Assembly (NCBI GenBank): GCA_045660265.1
Contig: JAZRDM010000054.1
Location: 1 to 23,673, forward strand
Direction: 5' to 3'
Length of the DNA stretch: 23,673 nucleotides
DNA from: Scatosoma sp045660265
GTDB lineage: Bacteria > Bacillota > Clostridia > Christensenellales > Borkfalkiaceae
In this document: positions 1 through 7,378 of the stretch, one piece after another
How the letters are laid out: every line of letters begins with the position of its first letter
Numbering within the stretch: position 1 is the stretch's first letter
Position numbers and translations under genes: made by a program
The notes under the pieces: model-generated
The model's database searches: none
What the model was told of the DNA's origin: nothing
The model's input: only the letters and a program-made list of their open reading frames with translations

Positions 1-47
1 GTTACCACCGTGAAAGGGTGGTGTCTTAACCGCTTGACCAACGGGCC
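1..47 (-). tRNA. tRNA-Glu(TTC), cut off at the window edge
   Basis: Read on the minus strand, the 5' end GGCCCGTTGGTCAAGCGG is typical of bacterial tRNA-Glu. The anticodon arm pairs CCACC with GGTGG around the loop CTTTCAC, giving anticodon TTC. The variable loop, T-arm and 3' end lie to the left of the window. It is the last visible gene of a three-tRNA unit (fMet, Met, Glu) and is separated from tRNA-Met by 33 nt. Confidence 0.93.
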
Positions 48-80
48 ATATATATAAACGCGTTTCCGCGTTGTTGTCTT

Positions 81-157
81 TGGTAGCGGCGATGAGATTC
101 GAACTTATGACCTATCGGGTATGAACCGATCGCTCTAACCAACTAAGCTACGCCGCC
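81..157 (-). tRNA. tRNA-Met(CAT), elongator
   Basis: The minus strand folds as a 77-nt cloverleaf with encoded CCA. The acceptor pairs GGCGGCG with CGCCGCT. The anticodon stem pairs ATCGG with CCGAT around TTCATAC, giving CAT. The absence of GGG/CCC in the anticodon stem excludes the initiator. The sequence resembles the Bacillus elongator tRNA-Met (GGCGG start, CGGTTCATACCCG core) much more than the lysidine-modified tRNA-Ile2. The T-stem ATAAG/CTCAT has an A-C mismatch at its middle pair. Confidence 0.94.
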
Positions 158-161
158 ATTT

Positions 162-238
<77 letters not shown>

Positions 239-291
239 ATATAGCCTCTAAAAGCAACGCGAATTGCTCGCATCACTCAAAGAGCCTATTT

Positions 292-320
292 ATAATACTA
301 AAAAGAACACCTTTTGTCAA
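292..320 (-). promoter_or_regulatory. Promoter of the fMet-Met-Glu tRNA unit
   Basis: On the minus strand TTGACA (315-320) is followed after 17 nt by TATTAT (292-297), about 54 nt before the 5' end of tRNA-fMet. Upstream of it (about 321-420) lie A- and T-runs that could act as an UP element. The match is close to the sigma-A consensus. Confidence 0.85.
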
Positions 321-445
321 CTGTTTTTTGTCATTTTTTCAAAAAAATTAAAAAAAATTTTAAAATTATTTTTCGTGGAAATTATTCTAAACGAACTTTT
401 TAGCAAAAGATAGGGGCGTTTTTTAAAGAAAGTGCGTCAAAATAC
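321..445. other. AT-rich divergent spacer without a gene
   Basis: This stretch separates the tRNA promoter on the minus strand from the methyltransferase promoter on the plus strand. It consists largely of A- and T-tracts (for example 335-372), which suit an UP-element role for either promoter. I see no reading frame, RNA gene or clear operator in it. Confidence 0.6.
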
Positions 446-474
446 TTTACTTTACCGTTTGATTTTTGTATAAT
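446..474 (+). promoter_or_regulatory. Promoter of the methyltransferase-pseudouridine synthase operon
   Basis: TTTACT (446-451) and TATAAT (469-474) are separated by 17 nt. The -10 is perfect and the -35 matches four of six consensus bases. The expected leader is about 50 nt, with the ribosome binding site AAAGGAG at 517-523. Confidence 0.75.
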
Positions 475-530
475 AAATAAGTGAAAATGTCGTATTATGT
501 CTTATTGAAAAAAGACAAAGGAGAACTCGC

Positions 531-1394
531 GTGAAAATTTCGGAAAATTGGAAAGATTATTCTATTATCGCTACGGGTGACGGATACAAGCTCGAGCGTT
601 GGAAAGATGTCTATCTGCTTCGTCCCGACCCTCAAGTTATTTGGTCGGCGCAGACCGATTTGTTTGCGTATCCCAAGCTCAACGCTTATTATAAGCGCAG
701 TGAAAAAGGGGGTGGCGGTTGGAAATTTTTAAAACCTATGCCGGAAGAGTGGAACATTTCCTACGACGCTTTGGATATCAGCTTTAAAATTAAACCGATG
801 GGCTTTAAGCACACGGGGTTATTCCCCGAGCAAGCGGTCAATTGGGAATATATGACCAAGCTTATCAAAAACGCGGGACGGCCTATTAAAGTATTAAACT
901 TGTTCGCGTACACGGGTGGGGCAACGGTAGCCTGTGCGAAAGCCGGTGCGCAAGTTACGCACGTAGACGCTGCGAAAGGTATGGTAGAACGCGCGGGCGA
1001 AAACGCAAGACTTTCGGGAATTGAAACGGGTATTCGTTATATCATAGACGATTGCTTAAAGTTTGTTCAGCGTGAAATCCGCCGCGGGAACAAATACGAC
1101 GCCATTATTATGGACCCGCCCTCTTATGGACGCGGACCGAACGGCGAAATGTGGAAGATTGAAAACGACTTATATAAATTCGTAGAACTTTGCACGCAAG
1201 TGCTTTCAGACAATCCTTTGTTTGTGCTTATCAATAGCTATACGACGGGGTTGCAACCAATGGTATTGAAAAATATTCTTACGCTGACCATGCGTTCGTT
1301 TAAAGGACACGCGGAAGCGTACGAGGTGGGTATAAAAACAGAGGAAGGAATTTCTCTTCCTTGTGGCGCAGGAGGTATATTCGTCAATGAGTGA
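531..1394 (+). CDS. Class I SAM-dependent methyltransferase, RlmI/RlmK-like
   Basis: The 287-residue protein has a Rossmann-fold methyltransferase core. A SAM-binding motif I (NLFAYTGGATVACAKAGA) is followed by an acidic motif II (THVDAAKG) and the catalytic-site motif DPPSYGRGPNGEMWK. The upstream part (PMGFKHTGLFPEQAVNW) is typical of the short RlmI-like family (Pfam Methyltrans_SAM), whose characterised relatives methylate 23S rRNA. There is no PUA domain, so it is shorter than RlmI, and the exact target base is unknown. Translation starts at GTG 531, seven nt after AAAGGAG (517-523); the nearby ATG at 487 is out of frame. It overlaps the next gene by 8 nt, so the two are probably translationally coupled. 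Confidence 0.87.
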   Translation: MKISENWKDYSIIATGDGYKLERWKDVYLLRPDPQVIWSAQTDLFAYPKLNAYYKRSEKGGGGWKFLKPMPEEWNISYDALDISFKIKPMGFKHTGLFPEQAVNWEYMTKLIKNAGRPIKVLNLFAYTGGATVACAKAGAQVTHVDAAKGMVERAGENARLSGIETGIRYIIDDCLKFVQREIRRGNKYDAIIMDPPSYGRGPNGEMWKIENDLYKFVELCTQVLSDNPLFVLINSYTTGLQPMVLKNILTLTMRSFKGHAEAYEVGIKTEEGISLPCGAGGIFVNE

Positions 1395-2163
1395 GATGCA
1401 AAACGCGACGGAATTGCAAGACGGCATTCCGCAAGAAGAAAGCTTGCAAGTGCAAAGCAATAACAATTTAGGGTTTGAAATTTTATACGAAGATAACCAT
1501 ATTATCGTTGTGCAAAAGCCGCAAATGGTTGCTTGTTGTCCCGACGAAAGCAGAGATAATAACTTGTTGGATATGATTAAAAATTATATCAAAACAGCGT
1601 ATAATAAGCCTGGTAACGTATATGTTGGTTTAGTACACCGTTTGGATAGACCTACAGGCGGCGTGATGGTATACGCAAAAACTTCTAAGGCGGCGGCTCG
1701 TTTAACCTCTGGTATGCAAGCGGGGGATTTTGAGAAGAAATACTTAACCGTTGTTTGCGGGGAAATGGATACCGAACGCGGCACGCTTACCAACTATTTA
1801 AGAAAGAATACTGTCAATAATATGGTATATATTTGTACGCCTTCTGAAGATGGTGCAAAGGAAGCTGTACTTGATTATAAGGTGTTGGAAAACAAGAGCA
1901 AATACGCGTTGTTAGAAGTTCGTTTGCATACGGGCAGAACGCATCAGATTCGCGTACAAATGGCGGGAATTTCCCATCCTGTTTACGGGGATATGCGTTA
2001 TGGCGGCGCGTTGGCGAAGAAAGGGAAACTTGCGCTGTGGGCGTATTCGCTTTCCTTCTCTCATCCCATCACCAAAGAACGCTTGAAGTTTATCGTTTAT
2101 CCGCCTGAAACGGAATTGCCTTGGAAGGCTTTTGACGTGAGTCAAGCGGTGAAAATTAAATAA
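1387..2163 (+). CDS. RluA-family pseudouridine synthase, no S4 domain
   Basis: The 258-residue protein isomerises uridine to pseudouridine in rRNA or tRNA. It carries the RluA signature HRLDRPTGG (His84 to Asp87, with Asp87 as the catalytic aspartate) and the second conserved block LHTGRTHQIRVQ. There is no S4 RNA-binding domain; instead the first 28 residues are a low-complexity, Gln- and Glu-rich leader. I chose ATG 1387 because AGGAGG (1370-1375) sits 11 nt before it; the frame is also open from a GTG at 1363, but that start lies upstream of the ribosome binding site. The gene overlaps the end of the methyltransferase gene by 8 nt, which implies joint expression of two RNA-modifying enzymes. 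The RNA target (RluC, RluD or TruC-like) cannot be told from the sequence. Confidence 0.9.
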   Translation: MSEMQNATELQDGIPQEESLQVQSNNNLGFEILYEDNHIIVVQKPQMVACCPDESRDNNLLDMIKNYIKTAYNKPGNVYVGLVHRLDRPTGGVMVYAKTSKAAARLTSGMQAGDFEKKYLTVVCGEMDTERGTLTNYLRKNTVNNMVYICTPSEDGAKEAVLDYKVLENKSKYALLEVRLHTGRTHQIRVQMAGISHPVYGDMRYGGALAKKGKLALWAYSLSFSHPITKERLKFIVYPPETELPWKAFDVSQAVKIK

Positions 2164-2220
2164 TTTTCGTGATTTTTTTGCGAAAAATGAAAATAAGTAA
2201 AAAACAACCTAGAAATGCGT

Positions 2221-2249
2221 TTGACAAAAAACGTATTTGGGTGTAAAAT
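2221..2249 (+). promoter_or_regulatory. Promoter of the surface-protein gene
   Basis: A perfect TTGACA (2221-2226) is followed after 17 nt by TAAAAT (2244-2249), which matches five of six -10 bases. The leader would be about 50 nt. No clear terminator lies between this promoter and the preceding gene. Confidence 0.85.
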
Positions 2250-2308
2250 AAATAGGCACGATATTGTAAAAAGGCTATTTACACAAAATTGCGAGGCATT
2301 GCTTTATA

Positions 2309-4729
2309 ATGAAAAATCAAAAATCTAAACTTATTACTTTTATGCTTGCCGCTATGCTCGGCGCAACTGCTTTAGGCGGCGCGCTTGCAAGCAGCAACGT
2401 TACTGCTTCTGCTGATATGGCAGAAATTACGGCTTCTATTAGTGAAATGTTCTCCGCTACGGATGCGAAGACGGGCGCTGATACAACAGAAGCAACCAAA
2501 TTGGCTTTTACCTATGAAAAGACGGGTACGGTAAAATATAGAAATCGTAGCCTTGCGTTAAAATGGTTTAACGAACAAGGCGGCAAGGAATTCTTAACCC
2601 TTAAGTTTACGTTAGACGAAAACTTTAAAGAAGTTTCCTTTGATATTTGTTCTGCTCCCGCATGGGCTGTAACGGATGATAAAACTATCAACACCGTAAA
2701 GTTCTACACGGAAGAAAACGAAGGCACGAAGACGGTAAAGGTGTCTGTAAACGGACAAGCTGCCGTTACGGTTGCAAACCCCACGCAAGAGCTTACCTTA
2801 GAGCTTAACGACGAAGCGATTGACAAAACGGCTATGCCTTATGGCGAATTAGACGTAAGACTCAACGGTGAAAGCATTGGTAAATTTGAAAACGTTGGTG
2901 AAAATTACGCAAAATACATTGAAACGAAGAAGGGTTCGACCACCGAGAAAAATTTCCCCTTGGAAATTACGGCAACGCCTATTGCTGCTAGCAATCCTAC
3001 AAAAGTAATTTTCAGCGAATTGAATAAGCAAAGCCTTGCGCTTACGGATGGTAAGATTACGGACAACGCGGCTCCCGTGTTGGTTGTAAACGATCAAATC
3101 AGCAGCTTCCTTTTGGGTACGGGCTTTAACGTAGACTATATTGCAATTGACGTAGTTGACCAATCGGTTAGCACGCCTACAATGACCTACTATCAATACA
3201 ACCCTGAAGATGCAGAAGCTGAAAAGTTAGAATATAAAACGTTGACGAAATCGACGACGTCCTCTTCGGGTACGTACTTCATGGAAACTTTGTATGACGC
3301 AAACTGGAAGAACGTAGGTCAAGAAGGTTACGTTGCAGATATCAAATCCGTTTATGCAGAAAACAACAATACGGAATTCGTTTCGATTAAATTCGAAGTA
3401 AAAGACGACGCTCGTAAAGATGCCGATAAAGGCGCGATTTACGAACTTGCATGGTATGCAATGGAAACAGCGAAGCCTGCCGGGGTTGTAGCAGACAGCA
3501 AGCAAGATATCGACTATATCAAGCTTGACAGAAATACCGAAGGTGCATCTTATACGTTTATTACGCCGGTAAAAACCGCTGGTGCTGATGGTAAGACGGG
3601 CGTTATCGACGGTGTAGATTATTCCGCAGACGACAAGTGGGAAAACCAAAAGGCAGATAACTACGATGCAATCGTAAGTGCATATCAAGGGCTTATCGAA
3701 AAAGCTGCTAGCGGAATTTTGGCTGGTTCTTCTTCGGAAGCAGATGTAAACCTTCCTCAACTTACGGGTTGGATTTATGATAACAATGGTTATAAAAACT
3801 TGAAGTTTGTTATTTGCTATCGCGCTACTCTCGTTTCTGAAACTTCTACGTCTACTCTTTCCTACGACGCATTGAAATTGCGCGCTAGCAAGAGCGGCGA
3901 CTACGAATTTAAAATTTACGCTACGGATAAGGCAAACAACCCTATGATGTATGCGTTGGACGGCGAATTGGTAGAAGTTGACAGCACGAACATTTGGGAT
4001 ATCGACGAAATTCCTCTTCTTCGCTTCCATATTAAAAATGCAGATATTAAAGTAGAAGAAGGAACGAGCAGCAGTTCTAGAAAAGAATCTGTAACCTTAG
4101 ATAAGTCTTATACGTTAAGCTCGTTTACCGTACTTGGTGCATCGTCGCCTGCAAGCGAATATGCATTGTATAAAGTAACGGGCGCTGTAAGCGAAAGTGC
4201 GTTGTATTCGGTTAAATTCGAAGATATCGCAAAGAAGGCTAACGAAGAAGCAAGAAAGGCCGGCGAATCGGATAAAGATTACTACAAGAGATTGTACGAA
4301 TTGTGCTTAGGCGCTGAAGGCTCGCTTACCGAAATTCAAGAATATAATTCGGCGATTGATAAAGACGAAGACGCAGAAGCTTGGGATGCATCCGATAACA
4401 AATATAATTGGAATGCAAGCAACAAGACGTTTACGGCAGCTGAAGAAGGCAGATACGTAATTATCGGCGTATTTACCGATACGTCGGTTGCGGCGCAAAA
4501 AGCGGCTGCTTATAAAGTAATTTTGGTAGACGGTCCCGAAGATATCATTCAAGGTGAAACCGAATGGTTGAAGAACAATATTGCATCCGTTATTCTTTTC
4601 GGTGTAGCGGCATTGATGTTGGTTGCAATCGTTATTCTTTCCCTTGTGAAGCCCTCGGATGAAACGCTTGAAGACCTTGATGCTCCCGCTGAAAAGGAAG
4701 AAAACGAAGAACAATCTGATAAGGAATAA
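2309..4729 (+). CDS. Secreted, C-terminally membrane-anchored protein of unknown function
   Basis: I do not recognise this 806-residue protein. It starts with a signal peptide: a basic start (MKNQKSK), a hydrophobic stretch at about 8-28, and a likely cleavage after ASA at residue 35. A single membrane segment lies at about 757-780, followed by a 26-residue, mostly acidic tail. The topology is therefore a large outer domain, one membrane helix and a short cytoplasmic end, with no LPXTG sorting signal. The outer part is rich in Asp, Glu, Lys, Thr and Ser, with patterns suggestive of beta-sandwich modules, but I cannot name a domain. ATG 2309 has only a weak Shine-Dalgarno (GAGG, 2293-2296, 12 nt away) despite the strong promoter. 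It has its own promoter and terminator, so it is probably a single-gene unit. A substrate-binding or adhesive role is only a guess. Confidence 0.85.
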   Translation: MKNQKSKLITFMLAAMLGATALGGALASSNVTASADMAEITASISEMFSATDAKTGADTTEATKLAFTYEKTGTVKYRNRSLALKWFNEQGGKEFLTLKFTLDENFKEVSFDICSAPAWAVTDDKTINTVKFYTEENEGTKTVKVSVNGQAAVTVANPTQELTLELNDEAIDKTAMPYGELDVRLNGESIGKFENVGENYAKYIETKKGSTTEKNFPLEITATPIAASNPTKVIFSELNKQSLALTDGKITDNAAPVLVVNDQISSFLLGTGFNVDYIAIDVVDQSVSTPTMTYYQYNPEDAEAEKLEYKTLTKSTTSSSGTYFMETLYDANWKNVGQEGYVADIKSVYAENNNTEFVSIKFEVKDDARKDADKGAIYELAWYAMETAKPAGVVADSKQDIDYIKLDRNTEGASYTFITPVKTAGADGKTGVIDGVDYSADDKWENQKADNYDAIVSAYQGLIEKAASGILAGSSSEADVNLPQLTGWIYDNNGYKNLKFVICYRATLVSETSTSTLSYDALKLRASKSGDYEFKIYATDKANNPMMYALDGELVEVDSTNIWDIDEIPLLRFHIKNADIKVEEGTSSSSRKESVTLDKSYTLSSFTVLGASSPASEYALYKVTGAVSESALYSVKFEDIAKKANEEARKAGESDKDYYKRLYELCLGAEGSLTEIQEYNSAIDKDEDAEAWDASDNKYNWNASNKTFTAAEEGRYVIIGVFTDTSVAAQKAAAYKVILVDGPEDIIQGETEWLKNNIASVILFGVAALMLVAIVILSLVKPSDETLEDLDAPAEKEENEEQSDKE

Positions 4730-4735
4730 GAAATT

Positions 4736-4766
4736 AAAAAACCGTCGCCGAAGGCGGCGGTTTTTG
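4736..4766 (+). terminator. Rho-independent terminator after the surface-protein gene
   Basis: CCGTCGCC and GGCGGCGG (one G-T pair) form an 8-bp stem around GAA, extended by flanking A- and T-runs and ending in TTTTT. The ribosome binding site of the next gene starts only 9 nt further on, so that gene seems to depend on read-through. Confidence 0.88.
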
Positions 4767-4787
4767 TTCAAAAAAGGAGGAGTTGCG

Positions 4788-5603
4788 GTGTTACAACTTG
4801 TGTGCGATAAAGCACAAACGCTGAAAGAATTTACCGAGAATAATTATGCACAAGCCTCATTTTTTTGGACGGCGCTTTTAAAAAATAAAGATGTTAAAGT
4901 CAATGGTAAAAAGGTAGGAGAAAACGTACCCTTAAATGCGGGGGACACCGTTTGTTATTATTTGACGCCAAAGCAAGAAAGTAAGCCCGCTTTCCACATA
5001 CTCTATCAAGACGAAAACATATTGGTGACGGATAAAGAGAGCGGGGTAAATTCCGAAGCGGTGTATGCGGCTCTATCTCGCCAAAAAACTTGTTTTTTTG
5101 TGCATAGATTGGATAGAAACACAAAAGGTTTGTTGATATTCGGTTTAACAAAAAACGCGGAAAAAGCCCTTTTAAAAGCCTTTAAAGAGAGATTGGCAGA
5201 AAAGAAGTATCACGCGTTGTGTTTGGGCCGTTTTGAAAAAGAGAGCGAGATTTTGACGGCGTATTTAAAAAAATCGCCCGAAAAAAGTTTGGTGTCTATT
5301 TTTGATCAGCCAATGCCAAAAGCGGAAAGGATTATTACCGAATATAAAGTGTTGCAAAGAGGCGAAAACACCACTAAAGTGGAAGTTACCTTACATACGG
5401 GAAAAACGCATCAAATTCGTGCGCATTTAGCGCATGTCGGTCATTGTATTGTCGGGGATATGAAGTACGGAAATTCGCTGGAAAATAAAGCTAGAAACGT
5501 TACTAGACAATGCCTAATAGCTAAGTCGTTGCGCTTAAATTTAGAAGGGGAACTTTCCTATCTCAACACAAAAACGTTTGTATCACGTTTCGAAATTGAA
5601 TAA
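4788..5603 (+). CDS. RluA-family pseudouridine synthase with S4-like N-terminus
   Basis: The 271-residue protein has an N-terminal S4-like RNA-binding region (about residues 1-60, including VKVNGKKVGENVPLNAGD) followed by the RluA catalytic domain. HRLDRNTKG places the catalytic aspartate at Asp109, and LHTGKTHQIRAHLAHVGH is the second signature. I chose GTG 4788 because AGGAGG (4775-4780) lies 7 nt before it. The frame is open upstream to 4659, but that extension would run through the preceding gene and its terminator and is rich in Lys and Arg, so it is not real. It is the second RluA-type enzyme in the window and differs from the first in having the S4 part; the RNA target is unknown. No promoter is visible between the preceding terminator and the start. 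Confidence 0.9.
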   Translation: MLQLVCDKAQTLKEFTENNYAQASFFWTALLKNKDVKVNGKKVGENVPLNAGDTVCYYLTPKQESKPAFHILYQDENILVTDKESGVNSEAVYAALSRQKTCFFVHRLDRNTKGLLIFGLTKNAEKALLKAFKERLAEKKYHALCLGRFEKESEILTAYLKKSPEKSLVSIFDQPMPKAERIITEYKVLQRGENTTKVEVTLHTGKTHQIRAHLAHVGHCIVGDMKYGNSLENKARNVTRQCLIAKSLRLNLEGELSYLNTKTFVSRFEIE

Positions 5604-5611
5604 AAAAAGAC

Positions 5612-5639
5612 AGCCGAGTTTGAAAAATCAAACTCGGCT
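5612..5639. terminator. Bidirectional terminator between two convergent genes
   Basis: AGCCGAGTTTGA and TCAAACTCGGCT form a perfect 12-bp stem around AAAA. An A-run before it (5602-5609) supplies a U-run for gdhA on the minus strand, and a T-rich stretch follows on the plus strand, so it can stop transcription from both sides. Confidence 0.9.
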
Positions 5640-5663
5640 ATATGTTTATATTTTTTTTAATTG

Positions 5664-6998
5664 TTATACGATACCGTGCGCCATCATTGCTTCAGCAACC
5701 TTTTCGAAGCCTGCGATATTTGCGCCCATAACGTAGTCGCCTTCAAAGCCGTATTTCTTAGCGGCATTGTCGATATTTTTATAGATATTGATCATGATAT
5801 TTTTCAGTTTTGCGTCAACTTCTTCTGACGACCAATACAGTCTGCCGGACGATTGAGCCATTTCCAACGCCGACGTTGCAACGCCGCCTGCATTTGCTGC
5901 TTTTGCGGGTAAGAAGACTGCGCTCGATTTTTGGAAGATGGAAATCGCTTCAAGGGTAGAGGGCATGTTCGCGCCTTCTGCAACGTATTTCACGCCGTTC
6001 TTAACCAAAATTTCTGCGCTTTCGCCGTCGATTTCGTTTTGCGTTGCACAAGGTAATGCTACGTCGCAAGGAATGGTCCAAATGCCCTTACAGCCTTCGG
6101 TATAGGTGGAACCAGGTACTCTTGCGGCATATTCTTTAATTCTCGCGCGTTCTACTTCTTTCAATTGTTTTACAACGTCAAGTTGAATGCCGTTCGGATC
6201 GTAAATATAGCCGTTCGAATCGTACATAGCCACAACTTTTGCGCCTAATTGTTGTGCCTTTTCACAAGCATAGATCGCAACATTACCGCTGCCCGAAATT
6301 ACCGTGGTTTTGCCTTCGAAGCTGTCGTTTCTATACTTCATAGCTTCCGCTGTCATATATACAAGCCCGTAGCCCGTTGCTTCTTTACGGATAAGTGAAC
6401 CGCCGTAGGAGAGGCCGCGGCCTGTCAACACGCCTACGTGTTCGTTGCAAATTCTTTTATATTGCCCGAAAAGGTAACCAACTTCTCTTGCACCAACGCC
6501 GATATCGCCTGCAGGTACGTCCGTATCTGCGCCAACGTGGCGATAAAGCTCTGTCATGAAGCTTTGGCAGAATGCCATAATTTCGTTATCCGATTTGCCT
6601 TTCGGATCGAAGTCAGAACCGCCTTTACCGCCACCGATAGGAAGGCCGGTTAAGCTATTTTTCAAAATTTGTTCAAGACCTAAAAATTTAATAACGGAAA
6701 GGTTAACGGAAGGGTGGAAGCGCAAACCGCCTTTATAAGGACCGATAGCGCTGTTAAATTGTACACGGTAGCCCTTGTTTACTTGTACGTTGCCTTTATC
6801 ATCTACCCAAGGCACGCGGAATAAAATAACGCGTTCGGGTTCGGTGAAGCGCTCTAAAAGTGCAGCTTTTTCATATTCGGGGTGCGCGCTAATAACAGGT
6901 TCTAACGTCAATAAAATTTCCGTTGCTGCTTGATGGAATTCTTTTTCGCCCGGGTTTTTCTTTTTAAGCTCGTCTAATACTTTTTCGACGTAAGTCAT
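5664..6998 (-). CDS. gdhA: Glutamate dehydrogenase
   Basis: The 444-residue cytoplasmic enzyme interconverts glutamate and 2-oxoglutarate plus ammonia. The substrate site is complete: Lys89 (GPYKGG), Lys113, the catalytic Lys125 (PIGGGKGG) and Asp165 (VPAGDIGVG). These are the same positions as in the Clostridium symbiosum hexameric enzyme. The nucleotide-binding domain has GSGNVA and then MYDSNG, which resembles NADP-dependent enzymes such as E. coli GdhA more than the C. symbiosum NAD enzyme, so NADP is my preferred cofactor but not certain. The start at 6998 follows AGGAG (7008-7012 on the plus-strand numbering). The gene stands alone with its own promoter and shares a bidirectional terminator with the convergent pseudouridine synthase gene. 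An inverted repeat lies in its leader. Confidence 0.96.
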   Translation of the reverse strand: MTYVEKVLDELKKKNPGEKEFHQAATEILLTLEPVISAHPEYEKAALLERFTEPERVILFRVPWVDDKGNVQVNKGYRVQFNSAIGPYKGGLRFHPSVNLSVIKFLGLEQILKNSLTGLPIGGGKGGSDFDPKGKSDNEIMAFCQSFMTELYRHVGADTDVPAGDIGVGAREVGYLFGQYKRICNEHVGVLTGRGLSYGGSLIRKEATGYGLVYMTAEAMKYRNDSFEGKTTVISGSGNVAIYACEKAQQLGAKVVAMYDSNGYIYDPNGIQLDVVKQLKEVERARIKEYAARVPGSTYTEGCKGIWTIPCDVALPCATQNEIDGESAEILVKNGVKYVAEGANMPSTLEAISIFQKSSAVFLPAKAANAGGVATSALEMAQSSGRLYWSSEEVDAKLKNIMINIYKNIDNAAKKYGFEGDYVMGANIAGFEKVAEAMMAHGIV

Positions 6999-7030
6999 AA
7001 AATCTTTCTCCTATTGGTAAGTTTTTAACT

Positions 7031-7062
7031 TTTTCGATTTTCAACCTATGAATAATCGAAAA
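7031..7062 (-). repeat. Inverted repeat in the gdhA leader
   Basis: TTTTCGATT (7031-7039) and AATCGAAAA (7054-7062) are perfect inverted repeats with a 14-nt gap. They lie between the predicted gdhA start of transcription (about 7072) and its ribosome binding site, so they could be an operator or a leader hairpin. Function is inferred only from position. Confidence 0.55.
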
Positions 7063-7078
7063 TATCAATACCAAAAAT

Positions 7079-7107
7079 ATCATAGCATTTTTTTTAAAAG
7101 TTTGCAA
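7079..7107 (-). promoter_or_regulatory. gdhA promoter
   Basis: On the minus strand TTGCAA (7102-7107) is followed after 17 nt by TATGAT (7079-7084). The -10 is preceded by TGC, giving an extended -10. The leader is about 73 nt. Confidence 0.8.
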
Positions 7108-7147
7108 GTATTTGAAAGAGAAAAAATATAAAAAATTAAAAAAATCA

Positions 7148-7176
7148 TTGCATTTTTGCTTTGAAGGGTGTATAAT
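7148..7176 (+). promoter_or_regulatory. Promoter of tRNA-Arg and probably the rhamnosidase gene
   Basis: TTGCAT (7148-7153) and a perfect TATAAT (7171-7176) are 17 nt apart. It is the only convincing promoter before tRNA-Arg and the rhamnosidase gene, and it is divergent from the gdhA promoter. Confidence 0.82.
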
Positions 7177-7190
7177 AAATAAAAGTTTGA

Positions 7191-7217
7191 AAGGGGAGCG
7201 TTTAACAGCTCTTTTTT
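7191..7217 (+). terminator. Possible weak attenuator between promoter and tRNA-Arg
   Basis: GAGC (7196-7199) can pair with GCTC (7208-7211), extended by G-T and A-T pairs into the run TTTTTT (7212-7217). It would form within the first 35 nt of the transcript. Only four pairs are Watson-Crick and G/C-rich, so it may not function. Confidence 0.3.
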
Positions 7218-7243
7218 CTACCTAAAATTAAGTATATTTTACG

Positions 7244-7255
7244 ATTGTTAACAAT
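7244..7255. repeat. 12-nt palindrome just before tRNA-Arg
   Basis: ATTGTTAACAAT is a perfect palindrome that ends 2 nt before the tRNA. It could be a regulator site or an RNA processing feature; nothing else in the sequence supports a function. Confidence 0.35.
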
Positions 7256-7257
7256 TT

Positions 7258-7332
7258 GCTTCCGTAGTTAAATGGATATAACAGCCCCCTCCTAAGGGGC
7301 AATTATGAGTTCGATTCTCGTCGGGAGTACCA
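7258..7332 (+). tRNA. tRNA-Arg(CCT)
   Basis: The 75-nt cloverleaf has encoded CCA. The acceptor pairs GCTTCCG with CGGGAGT. The anticodon stem pairs GCCCC with GGGGC around CTCCTAA, giving CCT, which reads the AGG codon. The T-stem ATGAG/CTCGT is complete with one G-T pair. It stands alone between a promoter and a terminator, and the rhamnosidase gene starts 46 nt after it. Confidence 0.95.
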
Positions 7333-7334
7333 AA

Positions 7335-7367
7335 AAGGAAGCAGTCTGCACGACTGCTCCCTTTTTT
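7335..7367 (+). terminator. Terminator after tRNA-Arg, abutting the rhamnosidase ribosome binding site
   Basis: AGCAGTC and GACTGCT form a 7-bp stem around TGCAC, extended past an A-C mismatch by AAGG/CCTT pairs, then TTTTTT. The ribosome binding site AAGGAGG (7368-7374) follows at once, so the rhamnosidase gene has no room for its own promoter. Confidence 0.75.
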
Positions 7368-7378
7368 AAGGAGGATGT

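Noticed and set aside
2161..2215. A terminator after the first pseudouridine synthase
   Set aside because: The possible stem (ATTTTCG with CGAAAAAT) is short and A/T-rich, with no G/C core and no proper U-run.
3227..4030. A 267-residue frame on the minus strand inside the surface-protein gene
   Set aside because: It lies wholly opposite a gene with promoter, signal peptide and terminator, has no ribosome binding site and gives a Cys-, Arg- and Val-rich translation typical of antisense frames.
4659..4787. N-terminal extension of the second pseudouridine synthase
   Set aside because: It overlaps the preceding gene and its terminator, encodes a Lys/Arg run, and the strong AGGAGG points to GTG 4788.
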